A stretch of DNA of 32,756 nucleotides from Lachnospiraceae bacterium (GTDB lineage Bacteria > Bacillota > Clostridia > Lachnospirales > Lachnospiraceae): NCBI GenBank assembly GCA_017453865.1, contig JAFTEC010000146.1, forward strand, positions 1 through 32,756, read 5' to 3'. Below the pieces are notes generated by a model. The model was given only the letters and a program-made list of their open reading frames with translations, ran no database searches and was not told where the DNA came from. Below, piece by piece: positions 7,479 through 15,094 of this stretch. Each line of letters opens with the position of its first letter. The first letter of the stretch is position 1. Both the position numbers and the translations under genes were made by a program.

Positions 7479-8471
7479 TCAGAGCTTCTTGAATGCAGGA
7501 GTATCAGCGGTTGCATCCAGAAGGGTCTTCATCTCATCGTCAAGCTTCAGAAGTGAAATGGAGAAGCCTTCCATCTCAAGGCTTGTCATATATTCTCCTA
7601 CGAATGTGCGGAATACCTTGATATTCTTTGATGCAAGAACGTCGCTAACATGATTATTTACAACCAGAAGCTCCATAAGAGGTGTAGCGCCGCAGCCATT
7701 GATCATAACTGCAACCTCGCTTCCGCCGTAGTCTATGTCCGCAAGTATCTTGTCAAGAAGCTGGTCTACTATCTGATCGGCCTTCTGCATCTTTTCCTTA
7801 TGTGTTCCGGGCTCTCCGTGGATACCGATACCGATCTCCATCTCATCATCAGCGATCTCGAAGCCGGGCTTTCCTGCTGCGGGAACCGTGCAGGGGGTGA
7901 TTGCCATACTCATTGAGCGTACATTTGCTATAACCTTCTCTGCAACAGCCTTTACTTCCTCAAGACTTGCGCCTGTCTCAGCCTTTGCGCCTGCGATCTT
8001 GTGAACAAATACGGTACCTGCGATACCACGGCGTCCTACCGTATAAAGCGATCCGTCAACCGCAACGTCATCATTTACAACGACTTCATCAACCTTGATG
8101 CCTTCGTCACGTGCCATATCAGCAGCCATTTCGAAATTCATAACATCGCCGGTGTAGTTCTTTACAACCATGAGTACGCCCTGGTCGGTAGCGATCTCTT
8201 TTATGCCCTCAAATACCTGATCGGGTGTGGGTGATGTGAAAACAGCACCTGCTACTGCGGCATCCAGCATGCCCTTTCCGACATAGCCTGCATGAGCGGG
8301 CTCATGTCCGCTTCCGCCTCCGCTTATAAGCGCAACCTTTCCGGTCTTCTTATCTGAACGTACAACAACCGTGGTTCCGGGTATCCTTTTAACATAATCA
8401 GGATAAGCCTTGACTAAACCTTCAACCATCTGCTCCTCAACCTGGCTCGCTTCGTTAATGATTTTCTTCAT
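7479..8471 (-). CDS. dhaK: dihydroxyacetone kinase substrate-binding subunit DhaK
   Basis: DhaK binds dihydroxyacetone covalently through a histidine and presents it to DhaL. The 330-residue protein keeps the catalytic residues at the same numbers as the E. coli enzyme: His56 in GGGSGHEP, Asp109 in KNYTGDVMNF and the substrate-binding His218 in EIGIGIHGEPG. I chose ATG 8471 over an in-frame start at 8522 because AAGGAGG lies at normal spacing before it and the family N-terminus begins MKKIIN. It heads dhaKLM and is divergent from an acyl-CoA ligase gene. No DhaR/DhaS-type regulator or glycerol dehydrogenase is in the window. Confidence 0.95.
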   Translation of the reverse strand: MKKIINEASQVEEQMVEGLVKAYPDYVKRIPGTTVVVRSDKKTGKVALISGGGSGHEPAHAGYVGKGMLDAAVAGAVFTSPTPDQVFEGIKEIATDQGVLMVVKNYTGDVMNFEMAADMARDEGIKVDEVVVNDDVAVDGSLYTVGRRGIAGTVFVHKIAGAKAETGASLEEVKAVAEKVIANVRSMSMAITPCTVPAAGKPGFEIADDEMEIGIGIHGEPGTHKEKMQKADQIVDQLLDKILADIDYGGSEVAVMINGCGATPLMELLVVNNHVSDVLASKNIKVFRTFVGEYMTSLEMEGFSISLLKLDDEMKTLLDATADTPAFKKL

Positions 8472-8586
8472 GCTGTTCTTTTCCTCCTTATAATAATATA
8501 AGTCCGCCCAAAATTTAGGCATTTAACACATGCTTATCCGGAGAATGATGTGGCATCCCCCTGCATGTTTGACAAATATAAGCTGA

Positions 8587-8614
8587 TTTTATAACAGTTT
8601 TAGGGTATTTTCAA
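8587..8614 (-). promoter_or_regulatory. candidate dhaK promoter
   Basis: On the minus strand, TTGAAA (8614-8609), a 16-bp spacer and ATAAAA (8592-8587) lie about 115 nt upstream of the dhaK ATG. A TTGTTG/TATAAA pairing one register away is also possible. The gap 8472-8725 holds this promoter, the divergent acyl-CoA ligase promoter and no credible gene. Confidence 0.4.
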
Positions 8615-8631
8615 CAACAAATCCTAAATAA

Positions 8632-8660
8632 TGGAAATTACACGGATTCTATGGTATACT
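8632..8660 (+). promoter_or_regulatory. promoter of the acyl-CoA ligase-symporter pair
   Basis: TGGAAA (8632-8637), a 17-bp spacer and TATACT (8655-8660), with an extended TGG just before the -10, lie 66 nt before the ATG. The near-palindrome TTGACGCGTTAA (8669-8680) lies just after the expected start and could be an operator. The leader ends with the purine-rich Shine-Dalgarno AGAGGGGG. Confidence 0.5.
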
Positions 8661-8725
8661 TTGGGGCGTTGACGCGTTAAATCGCAAAAAAGTTTTCTGT
8701 AAATTATTTGTAAGAGGGGGAAAAA

Positions 8726-10372
8726 ATGCCTATAACGGATCTTTTGGAAAAAAATGCCAGACTCTACGGAAAGGAGGTGGCCCTGGTCGAACTGAATCCC
8801 GAGATGAAGGAGATACGGCGTATCACCTGGAAGGATTATTCGCTGATACAACAGACCGAGGATCTGCCCTACCGCCACGAGATAACCTGGGGCGTCTTTG
8901 ATGAAAAGGCCAACCGTGTGGCGAATATGCTTCTGGAAAAGGGGATAAAAAAGGGAGAAAAGGTAGCGATCCTTATGATGAACTGCCTTGAATGGCTGCC
9001 GATCTATTTCGGAATATTAAAGACGGGCGCTCTTGCCGTTCCCTTTAATTTCCGCTATTCCTCGGAGGAAATTGAATACTGCGCGGATCTGGCGGATGTC
9101 AGCATTCTTTTCTTTGGTCCCCAGTTCATCGGGCGGATAGAGGCAATAGAAGAACGGCTTAGCAAGGGAAGGCTCCTTATATACGTCGGGGAGAACTGTC
9201 CCACCTTTGCCGACAGCTATATGGAGCTGACGGCTGACTGCTCCAGCAGGCCTCCGCTGATCCCCCTGTCGGATGATGATGAGGCCGCGATCTATTTTTC
9301 ATCGGGAACCACCGGCTTTCCGAAGGCTATCCTGCATAAGCACAGATCCCTGACCCAGTCTGCCGAGGTGGAGCAGAAGCACCATCTGCAGAACCATGAG
9401 GATGTATTCCTATGCATCCCTCCTCTTTATCACACCGGAGCCAAGATGCACTGGTTCGGAAGTCTTATCTCCGGAAGCAAGGCCGTGCTCCTTAAGGGAA
9501 CGGCGCCGGATGTGATCCTGAAGGCGGTATCCGATGAGAAGTGCTCCATAGTATGGCTGCTCGTGCCCTGGGCCCAGGATATCCTGGATGCGCTTGACAG
9601 GGGAGACGTAAGGCTCTCCGATTATCCCGACCTGAAGCAGTGGAGGCTTATGCACATAGGAGCCCAGCCGGTTCCTCCCTCACTTGTAAAGCACTGGAAG
9701 GATTATTTCCCTGATCATGATTATGATACGAACTACGGTCTCTCGGAATCGATAGGACCGGGCTGCGTACATCTGGGGCTGCACCATGAGCATAAGATCG
9801 GCGCCATAGGTATCCCCGGCTACAACTGGGAAGCAAAGATCGTGGACGACGATTACAATGAGGTCTCTCAGGGCTGCGAGGGCGAGCTCTGCGTAAAGGG
9901 TCCCGGAGTCATGGAGTGCTATTACAAAAATCCCGAAGCCAGTGCCGAGGTGCTCCCCGGAGACGGATGGCTGAAGACCGGAGACGTTGCCATGCAGGAC
10001 GAGGACGGCTACATCTTCCTTGTTGACAGGAAAAAGGATGTCATCGTTTCCGGCGGTGAAAACCTTTATCCCGTTCAGATAGAGGATTTCCTCCGGTCCA
10101 ATGAAAAGATAAATGATGTTGCCGTGATCGGTCTGCCGGACAAACGTCTCGGGGAGATCGCCGGAGCCATAATCCAGCTAAAGGACGGAATGGAGGCTAC
10201 GGAGGAAGAGATAAACACCTTCTGCGAAGGGCTTCCGAGATACAAGAGACCCCACCGCATCATTTTCGCCGAGGTACCGAGAAATGCCACGGGCAAGATA
10301 GAAAAGCCGCTCTTAAGAAAGCGCTATGGTGCCGATAAGCTTGTTGCGAAGGAGATACAAAAGGACCTGTGA
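8726..10372 (+). CDS. AMP-forming acyl-CoA synthetase / adenylate-forming ligase
   Basis: This 548-residue enzyme should activate a carboxylic acid with ATP to an acyl-adenylate and then to the CoA thioester. All core motifs are present: the P-loop-like IYFSSGTTGFPKAILHKH (~residues 190-207), NYGLSES (A5), WLKTGDVAMQDEDGYIFLVD (A7), RKKDVIVSGGENLYP (A8), and PRNATGKIEKPLLRK, whose lysine (~residue 523) catalyses adenylation. The N-terminal ~50 residues carry a charged insertion (NPEMKEIRRITWKDY) before the usual DEKANRVANML segment. The chain length of the substrate cannot be read from the motifs. A sodium:solute symporter starts 35 nt downstream, so the pair probably imports and activates one organic acid. 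Confidence 0.85.
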   Translation: MPITDLLEKNARLYGKEVALVELNPEMKEIRRITWKDYSLIQQTEDLPYRHEITWGVFDEKANRVANMLLEKGIKKGEKVAILMMNCLEWLPIYFGILKTGALAVPFNFRYSSEEIEYCADLADVSILFFGPQFIGRIEAIEERLSKGRLLIYVGENCPTFADSYMELTADCSSRPPLIPLSDDDEAAIYFSSGTTGFPKAILHKHRSLTQSAEVEQKHHLQNHEDVFLCIPPLYHTGAKMHWFGSLISGSKAVLLKGTAPDVILKAVSDEKCSIVWLLVPWAQDILDALDRGDVRLSDYPDLKQWRLMHIGAQPVPPSLVKHWKDYFPDHDYDTNYGLSESIGPGCVHLGLHHEHKIGAIGIPGYNWEAKIVDDDYNEVSQGCEGELCVKGPGVMECYYKNPEASAEVLPGDGWLKTGDVAMQDEDGYIFLVDRKKDVIVSGGENLYPVQIEDFLRSNEKINDVAVIGLPDKRLGEIAGAIIQLKDGMEATEEEINTFCEGLPRYKRPHRIIFAEVPRNATGKIEKPLLRKRYGADKLVAKEIQKDL

Positions 10373-10407
10373 TCCCGTCCGCCGGTCCGAAAAAAGGAGA
10401 GTAAAAA

Positions 10408-11988
10408 ATGGAAACAACGGTTTTATGCACGGTATTACTGGTAGTGTTCTTTGCTGTAATGATAGCTGTGGGCTTTTACAGCAGGAATGCGTCAAAAGAT
10501 GTGGAGGGCTTCGCCCTCGGAGGGCGCTCGATAGGCCCCTGGCTTACTGCCTTTGCCTTCGGAACCTCCTACTTTTCCGCCGTTATCTTTGTGGGATACG
10601 CCGGACAGTTCGGCTGGCTCTACGGGATGTCCGCCACCTGGGCAGGTCTTGGGAACGCCTTCATCGGCTCCCTCCTCGCCTGGAATATCCTGGGGAGGCG
10701 TACACGTATCATGACGCAGCAGCTTGACGCGAAGACCATGCCGGATTTCTTCGGAAAGAGATTTGACTCCACACCGTTGAAGGTAGCTGCCTCTGTTATT
10801 GTTTTCATTTTCCTTATTCCCTATACCGCTTCTCTCTATAACGGTCTTTCCAGTCTATTCGGTCTTGTCTTCGACCTGCCCTACTGGGCTGTTATAGCGA
10901 TAATGGCGGTGCTCACCGGTGTATACGTGATCTTCGGCGGCTACACCGCCACGGCTATAAACGATTTTATCCAGGGTATAATAATGCTCTTCGGGATCTC
11001 CGCAGTCATAGTCGCGGTGCTTAATGATAACGGCGGCCTTACCGAAGCCGCAAAGAGGCTTTCCGAGATTCCTGCGGAAAACTGGGAGCATGGAGCCTTT
11101 TCCTCCTTCTTCGGACCCGATCCGCTTTCACTCCTCTTTGTCGTGATACTGACCTCCCTCGGAACCTGGGGACTGCCCCAGATGGTAGGTAAGTTCTATG
11201 CGATAAAGAGCGAAAAGGACATTCATAAGGGAACGGTCATTTCCACCATATTTGCCATAGTCGTAGCCGGAGGCTGCTACTTCCTCGGAGGCTTCGGACG
11301 TCTCTATGCCGACAGGATAAAGTTTAATGAGACCACGGGAAAGCCGCTCTTTGACACCATAGTCCCCACCATGCTCTCAACCCTGCCCTCGATCATAATA
11401 GCCATTGTGATCGTGCTGGTTCTGGCTGCATCCATGTCCACCCTTTCATCCCTGGTACTTACCTCCAGCTCCACCTTCACGTTGGACGTTATCAAGACCG
11501 TGAAAAAGGACATGACCGAAAAGGCACAGGTTACCGGAATGAGGGTATTTATCGTATTCTTTATAGTGATCTCGGCACTGCTTGCGGTGGTTAAGGATTC
11601 CTATCCGGGACTCACCTTCATCGCACAGATGATGGGTATCTCCTGGGGTGCTCTGGCGGGAGCCTTTCTGGCGCCCTTCTTATACGGTCTCTACTGGAAG
11701 GGTATAACCCGGGCATCTGTAGCGGCCTGCTACGTATGGGGAGTGGGGATCTCCCTTATACAGCTTTACATTACCTTATCCGGCACCGATGTGTCTCAGT
11801 GGGGACCGGTTCTCGGAACCATTTTCAAGTCATCCATAAATTCCGGTGTGATAGCTATGGTAGGCGGACTGATCGTGGTTCCGCTTGTCAGCCTCTGCAC
11901 CGCAAAAATGGACGGCAGCACCGTTGATGAAATGTTCACAAGCTTTGAAAAGAAGGTTGAAGTACCTCAGAAGGAAGCACTGGATTAA
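10408..11988 (+). CDS. sodium:solute symporter (SSS family)
   Basis: This 526-residue polytopic membrane protein has about 13 hydrophobic segments and belongs to the SSS family (PutP/PanF relatives), which use the Na+ gradient to import small solutes. Signatures include ALGGRSIGPWLTAFAFGTSY near residues 36-55, the GGYTATAINDFIQGIIML helix near 172-189, TSLGTWGLPQMVGKFYAIKS, and the SMSTLSSLVLTSSSTFTLD helix. The C-terminal tail is hydrophilic. A strong Shine-Dalgarno (AAAAAGGAGAG) precedes the ATG. Pairing with an acyl-CoA ligase suggests a carboxylate substrate, which is inference. A strong terminator follows. Confidence 0.88.
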   Translation: METTVLCTVLLVVFFAVMIAVGFYSRNASKDVEGFALGGRSIGPWLTAFAFGTSYFSAVIFVGYAGQFGWLYGMSATWAGLGNAFIGSLLAWNILGRRTRIMTQQLDAKTMPDFFGKRFDSTPLKVAASVIVFIFLIPYTASLYNGLSSLFGLVFDLPYWAVIAIMAVLTGVYVIFGGYTATAINDFIQGIIMLFGISAVIVAVLNDNGGLTEAAKRLSEIPAENWEHGAFSSFFGPDPLSLLFVVILTSLGTWGLPQMVGKFYAIKSEKDIHKGTVISTIFAIVVAGGCYFLGGFGRLYADRIKFNETTGKPLFDTIVPTMLSTLPSIIIAIVIVLVLAASMSTLSSLVLTSSSTFTLDVIKTVKKDMTEKAQVTGMRVFIVFFIVISALLAVVKDSYPGLTFIAQMMGISWGALAGAFLAPFLYGLYWKGITRASVAACYVWGVGISLIQLYITLSGTDVSQWGPVLGTIFKSSINSGVIAMVGGLIVVPLVSLCTAKMDGSTVDEMFTSFEKKVEVPQKEALD

Positions 11989-12040
11989 GCGAAGGATCTT
12001 GTAAGGAAATCTGCCGCTTTCAGCGGCCAAAATCCAGCGC

Positions 12041-12077
12041 AGTAAAAGCCATTAGGTAGAGCCTAATGGCTTTTACT
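12041..12077. terminator. bidirectional terminator overlapping the fkp stop codon
   Basis: A perfect 15-bp stem AGTAAAAGCCATTAG (12041-12055) / CTAATGGCTTTTACT (12063-12077) has a 7-nt loop. The right arm contains the last four codons and stop of the minus-strand fucokinase gene. It separates that gene from the convergent symporter gene. A second small stem, GCCGCT-TTC-AGCGGC (12013-12027), lies 13 nt away. Confidence 0.7.
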
Positions 12078-15029
12078 ATAATAAATCTCCGTCTTCCACA
12101 CAGACACGCCCGAGTCGGCAAAAACCTCATCCAGGCGTTTTTGAAGGTCGCTTAGTATCACGCCCTCCCTCATTACGACCTGGATAAAACCGCCGCCGCC
12201 GGCGCCGCAGATCATTTTGCCGCATATCAGATCCTCTATGGCAATAAAGAGCTGGTCTATACAAGTATTCGTGCATCCCGCATCCAGCCTCTTCGAAAGC
12301 TCCCAGTGCTCGTTTAAGAGCCTGGCAAAGCCGTCAACATGGCCTTTCTCCAGCTCCAGCCGCATAAGCACGGCAACCTGCTGGATCTTATAAAGAACCT
12401 CGCACACATCCGGATCCCCTCCGATATATTTACCCACTATATCCCTTAAGAGATTCCTGGCAAGCCTTCTTTGTCCCGTATAGATTATGGCGAAGCGGTC
12501 ATTAAGCTCCCGAAGAGTCTTTTTTCCTATCCTTACGGGAGTGCAGATTATCTTCTGCTGCAACGATTCATCGGTAGTCACCATCTTTATCCCGGGTGCC
12601 AGGCCTCCCACCTGATCCTGCCAGCCTCCGCCCGTGGACATTATCTGCTCCATACAGAGCACCCGGTTATAGAGATCATTATCCTTTAGTGCCACACCCA
12701 GAAATTCATATATACCCTTTACGCAGGCTCCGGCCAGTATGGAGCTTGTACCGAGTCCGCTGCCCTTGGGAATATTGATGACCCTGGTATTCATATAGAT
12801 GCCGCCGCCGAGATTTGAACAGATCTGATCCAGTTTCCTGTCCCTGCTCTCATCATCCCCACTGTAAGGGATAACTCCGCAGGCTATGAGCGCAGCCTTC
12901 TGCAGGGCAAAGGCATCCATCGGATCGTGACAGTCCACGAGCTCCCTTAGCTCCGTAAACTCCCTGTAGCTTCCTATGTCCGTGCTTGTAAGTATTATCT
13001 TGTTCTCATTGATCCTTTTTAAGGTGACCTCTATGGGGAGCTCCCCATTCAGGGTTATGGCGGCATTCAGAACCGTCCCGCCATGCTCCATACAGTAGGG
13101 AGGCGTATCAGACCAGCCTCCGCCCCAGTTGACCCTTACCGGCAGCCTTACAATAACCTCATCCTTCTTTATACGGAAATCACTGTTGTAGCCGGTTTCC
13201 TGCAGGGCGGTCTTTAATACCGTATCCCTTATGGTATTAAAGCATTTATCCGCCATCCTTTCCTTATCGATGACCTTCGAAAGATAATAGTAGATCCTGA
13301 TCTTCTGGCTGAATTCCTCTTTAACATCATCCCGCAGCTCTTCTGCCTTTGAGAGCAGCATATCCTCCACCCGCTTTGATATACCGGTTTTGAAGATAGC
13401 TTCCGCCTCCTCCACGGGAATTCCGTTCCGGACAGCTTCCATAAGGCTTCCGGCCTTCATCCTGTCATTAAGCTTCTCCTGCCAGGGGATTATCTCCTTT
13501 ACGTCCGCCCTGTTGAAGCTGTCCTTTAAGCTTAATAATTCTCCCTTTTTCTCACCCTTAAGCACCGCATCCAGTGCCTCTTCCATGCTGTCCCGGACGG
13601 GAAAGAGAGCCTTATCCCATAAGCACCGGTCTATATCCTTCCCGAACCACTTCATTTCCTTGGGGTTGTCCCGTACCCCGTACATTCTGACAACAAACCT
13701 GCCGTCACGGAGCTTAAGCCCGTGGAGCACGGTATGATCGGGGATATGCACTGTTTTCTCCCCGGAGGCTGATCCGTCGGATGCACTTCCCACGGTAAGC
13801 CCGGAAACGACCGAACCCTCTCCTATAACGGAATTATGATGGATATAGCTGTCCTCGATATAGCATCCCTTTCCGATATCCGCATTTACGCTGATATATG
13901 AATTCGACGCGGCGAAATCGTGGCCGCGGTAATTACTGTTGACACTGTTTGCCCAGCCGAGATAACCGAAGAGCTCTATGTCATCCGTTACCATCTTCAG
14001 GACCTCCGCAGTGGTTCCGAAATGAAGGAAGGATGCAGGAGAGAAACGGATAAGCTTCATACGGTACTTATGAAGATGCTCCCAGAGCTTTTCCCTTGCA
14101 GCCTTAAGCTCGGGACTGAATTCTCCCTCGGGCTTTTCATCATAAAAGCCCTTGAGCGTACTGTCTTCCGCAAGGGGATAGAGAAAATCCGCATAAAATG
14201 AAAGCCGGACATGATCATTTACGAGGCTGTCAAAATCCTTTCTGTCCGAAATAAGGCTGTACAGCTCTTCAACCAGCGAGCCGCTGAATATCACCGCTCC
14301 CGTATCTATGTTCACGAGACCCGAATTATCCATAGCGCCGCTCTCCCTAAGGCTCTGAAGGGTCTGCTTATGAAGAAAACGCCTGACATAGCCATCTCCG
14401 GAGCCAAGGAACACCCCATGGTTTTTTCCGAGCTCCGCAGGCTCCTTTATGGACAGCGCTGCCGCACCCTCCTCGTAAAAATCAAGCTGAAGCGGATTGA
14501 AAAGCAGGGTCACATCCCCGGAGCACACCAGCATCCCTCCCGAGATCCTTCCGGGTATTCCGCACATGGCTATCATAAACTCATCAAACAGAGTGGAGCG
14601 GTGTCCGTCCGGCAGCATTCTAGGCACCGGAGAAAAGATCTTTCCGCAGGCGCTGTACTGCGGGGTTCTTTTGGCATCCCCGCCGCTGTGAACCACAAGG
14701 ATACGAAGTGACTTAAGATCCCTGTCGTCATTCTCTTTTATATATTTCAGTATATTTAAGGTAGCCCCGCCGGAGCCTACACGCTTACCCCCGGGATCCG
14801 GCACCACCGAATACCTTGTCCTCTCCGGCAGCCGCTTCCCCTTAAGCCTGATATCTATCTGCTCCCTGTAGGAAACCGCCTGGGATTCATTTGAAGCAGA
14901 CAGGATAACATGATCCCAGACAGTTATCTGCCTCTCGTATGCCTTCTGCTCCCTGTCGATTATATCCCGATAAAGAGCCGTGCTGTCATTGTAGGACTGC
15001 TGCAGAAACAGGTTCTTGTATTTATTCAT
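12063..15029 (-). CDS. fkp: bifunctional L-fucokinase / fucose-1-phosphate guanylyltransferase (Fkp-like)
   Basis: This 988-residue enzyme probably turns free L-fucose into GDP-L-fucose in two steps, ATP-dependent phosphorylation at C1 and then transfer to GTP, supplying fucose for surface glycans. The N-terminal guanylyltransferase domain shows the nucleotide loop PDPGGKRVGSGGATLNIL (residues ~77-94). A beta-helix-like stretch with SYIHHNSVIGEGSVVSG lies near 400. The C-terminal GHMP kinase has RVNWGGGWSDTPPYC (~630), the ATP loop IPKGSGLGTSSILAGA (~750) and CGAGGGGFIQVV (~943). I chose ATG 15029 over the in-frame TTG 15065, which is part of the promoter. No Shine-Dalgarno is present. No fucose transporter or glycosyltransferase lies beside it. 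Length fits Bacteroides Fkp (~950). A related sugar kinase specificity (for example D-arabinose or heptose) cannot be excluded. Confidence 0.85.
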   Translation of the reverse strand: MNKYKNLFLQQSYNDSTALYRDIIDREQKAYERQITVWDHVILSASNESQAVSYREQIDIRLKGKRLPERTRYSVVPDPGGKRVGSGGATLNILKYIKENDDRDLKSLRILVVHSGGDAKRTPQYSACGKIFSPVPRMLPDGHRSTLFDEFMIAMCGIPGRISGGMLVCSGDVTLLFNPLQLDFYEEGAAALSIKEPAELGKNHGVFLGSGDGYVRRFLHKQTLQSLRESGAMDNSGLVNIDTGAVIFSGSLVEELYSLISDRKDFDSLVNDHVRLSFYADFLYPLAEDSTLKGFYDEKPEGEFSPELKAAREKLWEHLHKYRMKLIRFSPASFLHFGTTAEVLKMVTDDIELFGYLGWANSVNSNYRGHDFAASNSYISVNADIGKGCYIEDSYIHHNSVIGEGSVVSGLTVGSASDGSASGEKTVHIPDHTVLHGLKLRDGRFVVRMYGVRDNPKEMKWFGKDIDRCLWDKALFPVRDSMEEALDAVLKGEKKGELLSLKDSFNRADVKEIIPWQEKLNDRMKAGSLMEAVRNGIPVEEAEAIFKTGISKRVEDMLLSKAEELRDDVKEEFSQKIRIYYYLSKVIDKERMADKCFNTIRDTVLKTALQETGYNSDFRIKKDEVIVRLPVRVNWGGGWSDTPPYCMEHGGTVLNAAITLNGELPIEVTLKRINENKIILTSTDIGSYREFTELRELVDCHDPMDAFALQKAALIACGVIPYSGDDESRDRKLDQICSNLGGGIYMNTRVINIPKGSGLGTSSILAGACVKGIYEFLGVALKDNDLYNRVLCMEQIMSTGGGWQDQVGGLAPGIKMVTTDESLQQKIICTPVRIGKKTLRELNDRFAIIYTGQRRLARNLLRDIVGKYIGGDPDVCEVLYKIQQVAVLMRLELEKGHVDGFARLLNEHWELSKRLDAGCTNTCIDQLFIAIEDLICGKMICGAGGGGFIQVVMREGVILSDLQKRLDEVFADSGVSVWKTEIYYSKSH

Positions 15030-15036
15030 AGCTACT

Positions 15037-15065
15037 ACTTTATCAAATTGCACGGCGGTTGACAA
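15037..15065 (-). promoter_or_regulatory. fkp promoter, probably giving a leaderless mRNA
   Basis: On the minus strand, TTGTCA (15065-15060), a 17-bp spacer and TAAAGT (15042-15037, four of six matches) end 7 nt before the ATG at 15029. The -35 occupies nearly the same base pairs as the metN -35 on the other strand. Confidence 0.45.
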
Positions 15066-15087
15066 ACATTTGTTTCAATGCTATATT
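15059..15087 (+). promoter_or_regulatory. metN operon promoter, probably giving a leaderless mRNA
   Basis: A consensus TTGACA (15059-15064), a 17-bp spacer and TATATT (15082-15087) end 7 nt before the metN ATG (15095). Transcription should start at the ATG or one base before it. There is no Shine-Dalgarno and no room for an S-box or T-box leader. An inverted repeat AAACA-TT-TGTTT (15064-15075) inside the spacer is a possible operator. Confidence 0.7.
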
Positions 15088-15094
15088 CCAGCGT

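Noticed and set aside
8472..8725. Riboswitch or regulator gene between dhaK and the acyl-CoA ligase gene
   Set aside because: Only two opposed promoters and weak palindromes are visible, with no strong nested stems and no credible reading frame.
15059..15094. Upstream TTG start for a longer MetN
   Set aside because: The TTG is the first half of the consensus -35 TTGACA, and the extra residues do not fit the family.
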